Positions 1 through 6,539 of a DNA stretch of 7,451 nt are shown here, piece after piece. This DNA comes from an uncultured Opitutia bacterium (GTDB lineage Bacteria > Verrucomicrobiota > Verrucomicrobiia > Opitutales > Opitutaceae): contig CALFZM010000027.1 in assembly GCA_937952235.1 (NCBI GenBank), positions 1 through 7,451 of the forward strand, in the 5' to 3' direction. The translations under genes and the position numbers were made by a program. The notes under the pieces were generated by a model, which did no database searches, was not told the origin of the DNA, and saw nothing but the letters and a program-made list of their open reading frames with translations. Every line of letters starts with the position of its first letter. Within the stretch, counting starts at the first letter, position 1.

Positions 1-2
1 CG

Positions 3-1544
3 CCGTCGCCGATCGAGAACATCAACGGCACCCACTCCCTTCGCTGGTTCAACAATCTCACCGGCCAGTGGGTCAATGAGTCGGTGCTCGTCGACGAGCT
101 CCCCATCGTGGGCACCACGGCGCGGCGCGAGGAGATCCGCACCATCAATGCGACGCTCCAGTCCTTCTTCTTCAAGGATCGCCTCGTCACGACCTACGGC
201 TGGCGGCGGGACCGTCGCCGGGAACGCACCTCGGCCGGCAGCGTGGTGGATCCGGGCACGGGCGTCGCGAGCTACACGCAGCTGAACAACTGGAACGCCT
301 GGACCGACGACCAGGGCCCCGTCGTCCGCGAGTCGCAGCGCGGCGACACGAAGACGTTCGGCGCGGTCCTCAAGCCGCTGAGCTGGCTCAACCTCCACTA
401 CAACCGCTCCGACAGCTTCGCCCCCCAGGTTGTGCGGCAGCAGCTCAACCTCGAAGGCAACATTCCCAACCCGCGCGGCGAAGGCTGGGACTACGGCATC
501 AGCTTCACCGCCCTGCAGGGCAAGCTGAACGTCCGGATCAATCGCTTCGAGGTCACCGAGTATGACTCCCGCGGCAGCGAAGTCGGCACCATCGGCAACC
601 GCACCTTCCGCCTGGAAGGCCGCGCCGAGAACAACGGCCAGCGCGACCCCGAGTCGCTCTTCCTCTTCGCGGAGAACGTCGTTCGCGCCCGGTTGTCCGC
701 CCAGGGCATCGCCAACCCGTCGCAGGCCCAGCTCCGGCCCGCGATCGCGAGCTACATGGGCCAGTCGGTCGAGTGGCTGAACATCTTCCTCGATTCCGGC
801 CTCGCCCAGCCCCAGACGGTGGGCACGACCGACGTGCAGTCGCGCGGCTACGAGATCGAGGCGACCTACAATCCGACGCGCAACTGGCGCATCAAGTTCA
901 CCGGCGCCCAAGCCGAGGCCCTTGACCTGGCGGTGTCGCCCGAGGTGTTCAACTACTGGCAGAGCCGGCTGCCCACCTGGACCACGGTCCGCGCGGACTC
1001 CGTCCCCGGCAACGGCGACGGCCGTGGCGCACTGTGGTGGACCACCGTGGCCTCCAATGGCCAGACCCCGGAAGCGCAGTACAACAACTCGCTCCTGTCC
1101 CCGTACCTCGTCGGCGTTTCCAACGCCGGCAAGCCGCGCACGCAGGTGCGCAAGTATCGCTGGGCGGCGGTCACGAACTACGACTTCACCGAGGGCCGGT
1201 TGAAGAACTGGAACGTCGGCGGCGCCGTGCGCTGGGAGGACAAGGCCTCGATCGGCTTCGGCGGCATGCCGCCCGCCACGACCGGCAACTTCGCCGGCGC
1301 GGTCCTCGAGCTCGATCCGAACAAGCCGTTCTGGGACCGCGCCCGGTTCTACGCCGACCTTTCGGCGGGCTACCGATTCCGGCTCTTTGGCGACAAGGTT
1401 CGCGGCAAGGCCCAGCTCAATATCCGCAATGCCTTCGAGGACGGCCGGCTCCAGAAGGTCGCCGTCAATCCCGACGGCAGCACCTACGCCTACCGCATCA
1501 TCGATCCCCGCCAGTTCATCTTCAGCGTCAACTTCGACCTCTGA
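3..1544 (+). CDS. TonB-dependent receptor, C-terminal part (5' end outside the window)
   Basis: The reading frame is open from base 3, so the start codon and the plug domain lie upstream; about 513 C-terminal residues are visible. They read as an outer-membrane beta-barrel: alternating polar and hydrophobic strands, many aromatic residues, and Asn/Gly/Asp-rich loops. Strand-like pieces such as LSWLNLHYNRSDSF, YEIEATYNPTRNWRIKFTGA and GKAQLNIRNAFED are typical of TonB-dependent receptors. The last strand, RQFIFSVNFDL, has the alternating pattern expected of the closing barrel strand, although it ends in Leu rather than the usual Phe. The style matches the large receptor families of Opitutaceae (family knowledge). 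Its role would be energy-dependent uptake of a ligand, here plausibly an oligosaccharide given the downstream glycan genes (inference). A strong terminator follows within 30 bp, so it probably does not share a transcript with the next gene. The internal GTG at 84 is only a codon within the frame, not the true start. Confidence 0.9.
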   Translation, partial: PSPIENINGTHSLRWFNNLTGQWVNESVLVDELPIVGTTARREEIRTINATLQSFFFKDRLVTTYGWRRDRRRERTSAGSVVDPGTGVASYTQLNNWNAWTDDQGPVVRESQRGDTKTFGAVLKPLSWLNLHYNRSDSFAPQVVRQQLNLEGNIPNPRGEGWDYGISFTALQGKLNVRINRFEVTEYDSRGSEVGTIGNRTFRLEGRAENNGQRDPESLFLFAENVVRARLSAQGIANPSQAQLRPAIASYMGQSVEWLNIFLDSGLAQPQTVGTTDVQSRGYEIEATYNPTRNWRIKFTGAQAEALDLAVSPEVFNYWQSRLPTWTTVRADSVPGNGDGRGALWWTTVASNGQTPEAQYNNSLLSPYLVGVSNAGKPRTQVRKYRWAAVTNYDFTEGRLKNWNVGGAVRWEDKASIGFGGMPPATTGNFAGAVLELDPNKPFWDRARFYADLSAGYRFRLFGDKVRGKAQLNIRNAFEDGRLQKVAVNPDGSTYAYRIIDPRQFIFSVNFDL

Positions 1545-1570
1545 GCGGTCGAAGGGGCTTCGCCGGTTTC

Positions 1571-1610
1571 CGCGCCCCTGCGCCGCGTGCGCAGCGGGCG
1601 CGTTTTCTTT
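1571..1610 (+). terminator. Rho-independent terminator of the TonB-dependent receptor gene
   Basis: The left arm CGCGCCCCTGCGC (1571-1583) pairs with GCGCAGCGGGCGCG (1589-1602) over 13 base pairs with one bulged base (C1595) and a 5-base loop. It is followed directly by TTTTCTTT (1603-1610). The hairpin starts 27 bases after the receptor stop codon. A GC-rich stem followed by a T-run is the classic intrinsic terminator form, so transcription from the receptor should end here. Confidence 0.88.
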
Positions 1611-1641
1611 CCACCCTGGAAGCGCCCACGCGGCCACGCCA

Positions 1642-1668
1642 GGTGGAGCGGCCTGTCCCCAGGCCGCT
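1642..1668 (+). repeat. Solitary REP-like hairpin module, copy A
   Basis: GGTGG (1642-1646) is followed by a perfect hairpin: AGCGGCCTG (1647-1655), loop TCCC (1656-1659), CAGGCCGCT (1660-1668). The same 27-base module occurs twice more, at 5343-5369 on the same strand and at 5392-5418 on the opposite strand, with the same 5-base lead and 9-4-9 hairpin geometry. The stem differences between copies are compensatory. It lies in intergenic DNA and has no inverted partner nearby, so it would be a single REP rather than a REPIN. Confidence 0.8.
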
Positions 1669-1683
1669 GTCCGCTCCCGGCGT

Positions 1684-1724
1684 GGCCCGGGGGGCCCCCG
1701 CCCCGGGCCGGCGTTCGCAGCCGG
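1684..1724. repeat. Two adjacent GC-rich inverted repeats in intergenic DNA
   Basis: GGCCCGGGG (1684-1692) pairs with CCCCGGGCC (1701-1709) across an 8-base loop. Immediately after, CCGGC (1708-1712) can pair with GCCGG (1720-1724) across a 7-base loop, and the sequence runs on to GTGGTTTT. The two stems share two bases, so they are adjacent or mutually exclusive. They follow copy A of the REP-like module and precede the toroid-protein gene. They may be further repeat debris or leader structure; a second terminator is possible, but the T-run is offset from the stem. Confidence 0.45.
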
Positions 1725-1792
1725 CGTGGTTTTCGGATAGCCACTCGAATCCCGGTCGTCTGGATACTGCCACCCCATTCCCTCTTCCTCGC

Positions 1793-3511
1793 ATGAATCG
1801 CCGCCACTTCGTCGTCTCGACCGCCGCCGCGCTGACCGCCGTGACCGTTCCCCGCCGCCTGGACGCGGCCGATGCGGACGCCGCAGCCGTGTTGCGCGGC
1901 CTCGTCCGGGATCACGATGCGCAGATCCCCGAGATTCTCGGCCGGCAGGAAACGCAGCCTGGTCATCCGGCGTTCGGCGGCGTGCGCGACGGTTATGGGC
2001 TGCACGCCGCGTCCGCGGCCAACGGCTTCATCACCGCACTGGCCACCGCGGCCTGCGCGCCGGGTTCGCGCTATCTCGGCGACACCGCGCTGGTGGAGCC
2101 GCTGCGTCGTGCCATCGCCTTCCTTCGCCGCGTGCAGCACGCCGACGGGACGATCGATTACTACGAGACGAACTTTCATTCCACGCCGGACCTGGCGTTC
2201 ATCCTCGAGAAGGCGTGTCCCGCCTGCGCCCTCCTGCGCGCGAGCCCGGTGCCGGCGCTGTCGGCCCTTGCCGAAGAACTCGGCGCATTCATCCGCCGCG
2301 GCGGCGAGGCGCTCGTCGTCGGCGGCGTGCACACGCCCAACCATCGCTGGATCGTCTGTTCCGCGCTGGCGTGGGTGCACTCGCTGTTCCCGGACCCGCG
2401 CTACGTCGCGCGCGCCGACCGCTGGCTGGCGGAGGGCATCGATCTCGATCCCGACGGGCAGTACACGGAGAAGAGCACGACGATCTACTCGCCGCATGTG
2501 AATCGCGCGCTGCTCACGGTCGCGCGCCTGCTCGACCGTCCCGCCCTGCGCGAGCCGGTGCGCCGCAACCTCGAGATGACGCTCTACTACGTGCATCCGG
2601 ATGGGGAGGTGGTCACGGAGGCGTCGCGGCGCCAGGATCGCGGCCAGCGCGGCACGATGGCGCGTTACTACTATGGTTATCGCACGCTGGCGCGGCAGGA
2701 CGGCAACGGCCGCTTCGCCGCCATGGCGCGTCAGATCGAGCGCGGGCTCGCCCCGCGACATCCGGGCGAACTGCTCGTCTACCTGACCGAGCCGGACTTT
2801 GGCGGACCGCTGCCTCCTGATGCACCGCTGCCGACCGATTACGCGAAAGTCTTTCCGCACTCCAGCCTCGCCCGGATCCGGCGCGGCCAGGCGAGCGGCA
2901 CGATCCTCGCCGGCAACACCACGCTCTTTTCCTTCCGCAAGGGCGCGGCCGCGCTCGAGGCGGTGCGTTTCGCCACGGCCTTCTTCGGCAAGGGGCAGTT
3001 CACCGGGGCCGCGCTCGAGGTGCGGGACGGCCGCTACGTGCTGCGGCAGGAGCTGGAAGGCCCGTACTTCCAGCCGCTCACCGCGGCGCAGATTGCCGAT
3101 GGGGACCATGTGCGCATGGCGCCCAACGGCACGCTCGCCAACCACAAGGATTATCGCGCCCATTCCGAGGTCCAGACCCTCCGCGCCGAGGTCGTGGTCA
3201 CCGAGACGCGCGGCGTCTTCGACCTCGCGTTCTCGATCACCGGCACCGCGTTCGTGCCCGTGGCGCTCGAACTGGCCTTCCGCCATGGCGGCAAGCTGGA
3301 GGGCGTCCGCCCGGCGCCGGGCGTGAAGGACGGCTGGCTGCTCGCCGAGGGCACCGGACGGTATTCGTCCGGCGGAGACGTCATCGCGTTCGGTCCCGGG
3401 CGCGCCGAGCACACCTACACGCAGGTGCGTGGCGCCGTGCCCAAATGGGACGGGCAAAGCGTGTACCTCACCGGGACCACGCCGTTTGAATTCAGCCTGC
3501 GAATCTCATGA
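1793..3511 (+). CDS. Tat-exported heparinase/polysaccharide-lyase-like protein (alpha-toroid plus beta-sandwich), family not assigned
   Basis: This encodes 572 residues. The ATG at 1793 is chosen because it starts a twin-arginine signal peptide: NRRHFVVS (residues 2-9), a hydrophobic Ala/Val stretch to about 19, and a likely cleavage near A25/A26. The frame is open upstream to 1034, but that DNA is receptor coding sequence and intergenic hairpins. No clear Shine-Dalgarno sequence precedes the ATG. Residues of about 30-330 are helix-rich with repeated aromatic/acidic motifs: YYETNFHSTPD (123-133), TPNHRW (181-186), DPDGQYTEKSTTIYSPHVNR (219-238), YYVHPDGEVVTEASRRQDR (265-283) and RYYYGYR (291-297). 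Residues of about 355-572 are strand-rich. This two-part design matches (alpha/alpha)-toroid plus beta-sandwich polysaccharide lyases of the heparinase II/III kind (family knowledge). N183, H184, the Tyr cluster and R279/R280 are candidate active-site residues (inference). It overlaps the sulfatase start by 4 bases, which supports action on a sulfated glycan. Alternatives are a glycoside hydrolase of toroid fold or a non-catalytic binder. Confidence 0.85.
   Translation: MNRRHFVVSTAAALTAVTVPRRLDAADADAAAVLRGLVRDHDAQIPEILGRQETQPGHPAFGGVRDGYGLHAASAANGFITALATAACAPGSRYLGDTALVEPLRRAIAFLRRVQHADGTIDYYETNFHSTPDLAFILEKACPACALLRASPVPALSALAEELGAFIRRGGEALVVGGVHTPNHRWIVCSALAWVHSLFPDPRYVARADRWLAEGIDLDPDGQYTEKSTTIYSPHVNRALLTVARLLDRPALREPVRRNLEMTLYYVHPDGEVVTEASRRQDRGQRGTMARYYYGYRTLARQDGNGRFAAMARQIERGLAPRHPGELLVYLTEPDFGGPLPPDAPLPTDYAKVFPHSSLARIRRGQASGTILAGNTTLFSFRKGAAALEAVRFATAFFGKGQFTGAALEVRDGRYVLRQELEGPYFQPLTAAQIADGDHVRMAPNGTLANHKDYRAHSEVQTLRAEVVVTETRGVFDLAFSITGTAFVPVALELAFRHGGKLEGVRPAPGVKDGWLLAEGTGRYSSGGDVIAFGPGRAEHTYTQVRGAVPKWDGQSVYLTGTTPFEFSLRIS
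3508..3511 (+). promoter_or_regulatory. ATGA stop/start overlap joining the toroid protein and sulfatase genes
   Basis: The TGA stop of the upstream gene (3509-3511) overlaps the ATG of the sulfatase (3508-3510). There is no Shine-Dalgarno-like purine run just upstream (CCTGCGAATCTC), so initiation here most likely depends on ribosomes finishing the first gene. This makes the pair a co-translated operon. Confidence 0.75.
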
Positions 3512-5199
3512 ACACGAAAACGGCATCGGAACTCGTGCAGGGTGACCTCGCACCGCAGGTCGGGCCGCGGGCAAACCCCGTGCGGCCTGCGCGCCGCCAC
3601 CTGCCGCGCGGGGGCACGCCGCGCCGCCGCGCGATCTCCGCTTGGTCGGCGGCCTGGACACTCGGACGGCTCGGGCTGGTCGCGCTCGTCGGTGCGCTCG
3701 CGCACGGAGCGGCACCGACGAGGCCGAATGTCCTCTTCATCCTCGCCGACGACATGGGCGTGGGCGACGTCTCGCACCTCAATCCGAAGAGCATCTGGCA
3801 GACGCCGCATCTCGACCGCCTGGCGCGCGAAGGGGTGGTGTTCACCGATGCGCACTCGTCTTCGGGCGTCTGCACCCCGACGCGCTACACCCTGCTCACC
3901 GGCCGCCATTCGTGGCGGACGAAACTCAAGCGCGGCGTGCTGCAGGGCTACAGCCCGAGCCTGATCGAGCCGGGCCGGCTCACCCTGCCGGGCTTCCTGC
4001 GGCAGCAGGGCTACGCGACGGCGATGTTCGGCAAATGGCACCTGGGCTTCGACTGGGTGAAGACCGGACCCCGGCCGGAGGACGTCGACTTCACGCGCCC
4101 GCTGGGCGGCGGCCCGGTGGCGCACGGCTTCGACCGGTTTTTCGGCATCAGCGCGTCGCTCGACATGCCGCCCTACGTGTGGATCGAGCAAAACCGGGTG
4201 ACGCGTCCGCCGGCCGGCACCGTCGGCGACAGCCCAGCGCCGAAACTCTGGCGCGCCGGCCCGATCGGCGCCGACTTCAAGATGGAGGACGTGCAGCCCC
4301 GGCTGACCGAAAAGACCATGGCCTATATCGCCGAACGCGCGGCCGCGCGGGACGGCAAGCCGTTCTTCGTCTATCTCGCGCTGGCGGCGCCGCACACGCC
4401 GACGCTGCCGACGCCAGCGTTCGCCGGCAAGACGCCGACGCCCTACGGCGACTTCGTGCTGCAGGTGGATGCCGACGTCGGCCGGATCCTGGCCGCGCTC
4501 GAGCAGCACGGCCTCGCTGGCAACACGCTCGTGATCTTCACCACCGACAACGGCTACGCGCCCGCCGGCGACATCCCCCGCCACCGCGACCTTGGCCACG
4601 ATTCCAGTGGCGGTTTCCGCGGGACGAAGTCGGATGCGTTCGAGGGCGGGCACCGCGTGCCCTTCTTCGCACGCTGGCCGGGGGTCACCCAGGCGGGGAC
4701 GCGTTCGGCGGCGTTGATCGGCCACCTCGATGTGTACGCGACGATGGCGGAGGTGCTGGGTGCGCCGCTGCCGGCCAGCGCGGCCGAGGACAGCGCGAGC
4801 CTGCTGGCGCTGCTGCGCGGGCAGCCGGTGCCGCCGTCACGGCGCGACAGCCTCGTGCATCACTCGGCCGAGGGAGAGTTCGCGATCCGCCAGGGAGATT
4901 GGAAACTGATCCTGTGCCCGGGCTCCGGTGGCTGGAGCAAGCCGACGCGTTCCCCGTCGCCATGGACGCAGCCGCAGCCGGATGACTTCACCGGGCTTCC
5001 GCCTTATCAGCTTTACCATCTCGGCAACGACCCGGCGGAAACGAAGAACCTGGCCGCGCAGCACCCGGATATCGTGCAGCGCCTGGGCCGCCTGCTGCGC
5101 ACCCAGATCGAGCGCGGACGGTCGACTCCTGGAGCGCCGCAGCCGTACGACACGAAGACGCCCTGGCCGCAGATCGGGTGGTTCAAGGATTTCCCGTGA
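3508..5199 (+). CDS. Secreted S1-type (formylglycine) sulfatase
   Basis: This encodes 563 residues and hydrolyses sulfate esters, probably on a glycan. The core starts with RPNVLFILADDMG (72-84), whose D81/D82 are metal ligands. The signature C122-T-P-T-R126 follows, in which Cys122 would be oxidised to formylglycine by a sulfatase-maturing enzyme not present here. Other expected active-site pieces are present: GKWHLG (K176, H178), APHTP (H296), TTDNG (D347, N348) and GTKSDAFEGGHRVP (K374, H382). All key residues look intact, so activity is expected. The ATG overlaps the previous stop codon (ATGA), implying translational coupling. The N-terminus is unusual: about 45 Arg/Pro-rich residues precede the hydrophobic segment (about 46-65). 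A Tat-like RRRAI at 39-43 is possible, or the true start is the GTG at 3580 (V25) with a Sec signal. No ATG lies between 3508 and the core. The exact substrate and S1 subfamily cannot be fixed from sequence alone. Confidence 0.93.
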   Translation: MNTKTASELVQGDLAPQVGPRANPVRPARRHLPRGGTPRRRAISAWSAAWTLGRLGLVALVGALAHGAAPTRPNVLFILADDMGVGDVSHLNPKSIWQTPHLDRLAREGVVFTDAHSSSGVCTPTRYTLLTGRHSWRTKLKRGVLQGYSPSLIEPGRLTLPGFLRQQGYATAMFGKWHLGFDWVKTGPRPEDVDFTRPLGGGPVAHGFDRFFGISASLDMPPYVWIEQNRVTRPPAGTVGDSPAPKLWRAGPIGADFKMEDVQPRLTEKTMAYIAERAAARDGKPFFVYLALAAPHTPTLPTPAFAGKTPTPYGDFVLQVDADVGRILAALEQHGLAGNTLVIFTTDNGYAPAGDIPRHRDLGHDSSGGFRGTKSDAFEGGHRVPFFARWPGVTQAGTRSAALIGHLDVYATMAEVLGAPLPASAAEDSASLLALLRGQPVPPSRRDSLVHHSAEGEFAIRQGDWKLILCPGSGGWSKPTRSPSPWTQPQPDDFTGLPPYQLYHLGNDPAETKNLAAQHPDIVQRLGRLLRTQIERGRSTPGAPQPYDTKTPWPQIGWFKDFP

Positions 5200-5246
5200 G
5201 CTCGCGCCAGAGCAGCTTCGATCGTTCCGTAGCCCAAACCTAACCG

Positions 5247-5320
5247 CCAAGTCGCAAAGTAACGCGAAGTTTCGCCACGTTTTCCTTCGCGAGTCTTTGC
5301 TTTCCTTCGCGTCGTTGCGT
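5247..5320. repeat. Degenerate CTTCGCG/CTTTGCG repeat with inverted arms
   Basis: The left arm CGCAAAGTAACGCGAAG (5253-5269) is a near reverse complement of CTTCGCGAGTCTTTGC (5285-5300), differing mainly in the three central spacer bases. The right arm is also tandem: TTTCCTTCGCG recurs exactly at 5281-5291 and 5301-5311 with a 20-base period, and each copy is followed by a CTTTGC or CGTTGCG half. Similar octamer-type CTTCGCG/CTTTGCG strings are known as dispersed intergenic sequences in many bacterial genomes (general knowledge). It sits between convergent genes and has no coding potential that I can support. Confidence 0.6.
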
Positions 5321-5342
5321 TTGGCCGGGATGATGCCGTCGC

Positions 5343-5418
5343 GGTGGAGCCGCCTGTCCCCAGGCGGCTGACGTGCGATGGACCGGTCCGCAGCAGCTTG
5401 AGGACAAGCTGCTCCACC
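5343..5418. repeat. 76-bp REPIN-like inverted pair of hairpin modules
   Basis: The layout is strikingly regular: 5 + 22 + 22 + 22 + 5 bases. Outer GGTGG (5343-5347) is complementary to CCACC (5414-5418). Hairpin 1 is AGCCGCCTG / TCCC / CAGGCGGCT (5348-5369). A 22-base linker follows (5370-5391), containing the perfect palindrome GGACCGGTCC (5380-5389). Hairpin 2 is AGCAGCTTG / AGGA / CAAGCTGCT (5392-5413). Read on the minus strand, hairpin 2 with its GGTGG lead is a diverged copy of hairpin 1, with loop TCCT against TCCC. Two inverted REPs separated by a short linker is the definition of a REPIN, normally mobilised in trans by a RAYT transposase (family knowledge); no such transposase is visible here. 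It lies between converging genes, so it may also slow or end transcription from either side. Confidence 0.8.
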
Positions 5419-5453
5419 TTTCAGTGCTTCGAGGGGTCGCTCTCCGTCGCCGT

Positions 5454-6431
5454 TCAGCGCCCGGATCGGGCCGCCGCGACCAGGCGCTCGATCACCTGGA
5501 GGTTCGCGATTGCGTCCTCGAGGGGCGTGGGCACGGGCGTGTCATCGAGGATGGCGCGCGCGAATCGGTCGGCCTGGATCGTGTACTGGTTGCAGGCGGG
5601 GAGCAGGATTTCCTCCGTGCTGCCGCCGCGTTCGAGCCATAGCCGCGTGGGCCGGTCGGGCGGGGCGTTGAACGGAATCTCGATTTCGAGCCTGCCGGTA
5701 GTCCCGTAGAGCGTCACGCGCTGGTGGGCGACGAGCTGCGTGGCGCAGGTGAACGTCGCGGTGCCCTGCGGAAACTCGAGGATTCCCGAGGCGAGCCGGT
5801 CGACGTGGAACACCGGATCCATCTCCGCCACGCCGTGTACGCGCAGGGGCTCGCCGCCATAAAGGAAGCGGGCGAGCGAGATGCAGTAGCAGCCGATGTC
5901 CAGCAGGCCGCCGCCGCCCATGGCGGGGTCGTTGCGGATGTTTTTCGGATCGGGATTCGAGTACGAGAAGAAGGCATGGACGGTGCGGAGCGCGCCGATC
6001 GATCCGTCGGTCGCGATCTCGCGCGCACGCTCCCATTGGGGGTGATGCCGGTACATGAACGCCTCCATCACCTTCAAGCGCGGGAAACGGACCGCGGCCT
6101 CGAGCAGCGTGCGGGCCTCGCGCGCGTCGGGCGCGAGGGGCTTCTCGCAGAGCACGTGCTTGCCGGCCTCGAGCGCGCGGATCGACCAGGGCACGTGGAG
6201 ATGGTTGGGCAGCGGGTTGTAGATGGCGTCGATGGCCGGATCGGCGAGCAGCGCCTCGTACGACGCGTGGACGCGCGGAATGCCGAGCCGGGCCGCGGCC
6301 TCCGCCGCCTTGGCCGGGTCGCGCGAGGCGACGGCGCCGACGGTGCCGAACCGGGACGCCTGCAGTGCCGGGATGACTTTGTTCACGCCGATGCGGGCGG
6401 TGCTCAGGATGCCCCAGGTGATCTTGCGCAT
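5454..6431 (-). CDS. Gfo/Idh/MocA-family NAD(P)-dependent oxidoreductase
   Basis: This encodes 325 residues, a normal length for the family. The N-terminal Rossmann domain begins WGILSTARIG (6-15), a variant of the dinucleotide-binding glycine motif, and continues through AVASRDPAKAAEAAARLG (33-50). YNPLPNHLH (71-79) and CEKPLAPDAREA (95-106) follow, with the family's E96-K97-P98; K97 is the expected catalytic lysine. The C-terminal substrate/dimer domain includes EAFMYRHHPQW (123-133) and GGGGLLDIGCYCIS (172-185), with D178 and Y182 near the expected active site. These motifs resemble the dihydrodiol/xylose/glucose-fructose dehydrogenase branch, so oxidation or reduction of a sugar or sugar-like substrate is likely; the exact substrate cannot be told. 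No signal peptide is seen, so it should be cytoplasmic. It converges with the sulfatase gene and diverges from the small secreted-protein gene. GGTGA lies only 3 bases before the ATG, too close for a good ribosome site. Confidence 0.93.
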   Translation of the reverse strand: MRKITWGILSTARIGVNKVIPALQASRFGTVGAVASRDPAKAAEAAARLGIPRVHASYEALLADPAIDAIYNPLPNHLHVPWSIRALEAGKHVLCEKPLAPDAREARTLLEAAVRFPRLKVMEAFMYRHHPQWERAREIATDGSIGALRTVHAFFSYSNPDPKNIRNDPAMGGGGLLDIGCYCISLARFLYGGEPLRVHGVAEMDPVFHVDRLASGILEFPQGTATFTCATQLVAHQRVTLYGTTGRLEIEIPFNAPPDRPTRLWLERGGSTEEILLPACNQYTIQADRFARAILDDTPVPTPLEDAIANLQVIERLVAAARSGR

Positions 6432-6539
6432 CCGTCACCACTGGCCGCTGGTTCCGCGCCCGGCGAGGCGGAAGCGGGGCCGGCTGCGACCAAAATTGGC
6501 TTGAAACCTCCGCGCCGCGGGCTGCGGATGCGCGGCAGC

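Noticed and set aside
1034..1792. Upstream extension of the toroid-protein frame
   Set aside because: It overlaps receptor coding sequence, the terminator and REP-like DNA; the Tat signal at 1793 marks the real start.
1740..1792. Sigma-70-type promoter before the toroid-protein gene (GATACT at 1763-1768 as a -10 box)
   Set aside because: No matching -35 box lies at 16-19 bases upstream, so the resemblance is too weak to annotate.
1490..3457. 655-codon open frame on the minus strand
   Set aside because: It is antisense to the toroid-protein gene, is rich in Arg/His/Gly/Ala without domain motifs, and its frame also runs through intergenic hairpins. It is a high-GC shadow of the plus-strand gene.
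3415..4725. 436-codon open frame on the minus strand
   Set aside because: It is antisense to the sulfatase, whose active-site motifs are all intact on the plus strand; the translated sequence is low-complexity and Arg-rich.
5343..5418. tRNA-like gene (76 bases, complementary ends, internal hairpins)
   Set aside because: There is no T-loop consensus, no anticodon arm of the right geometry and no D-loop bases; the two hairpins are inverted copies of one module, which fits a REPIN.
6510..6535. Hairpin (CCGCGC with GCGCGG) overlapping the alternative ATG at 6528
   Set aside because: It is a short 6-bp stem with a 14-base loop in very GC-rich DNA and is expected by chance.
5724..6539. Plus-strand open frame leading into the small secreted-protein gene
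   Set aside because: It is the antisense of the oxidoreductase and lacks any domain pattern; only the part from 6540 has a signal peptide and a plausible product.
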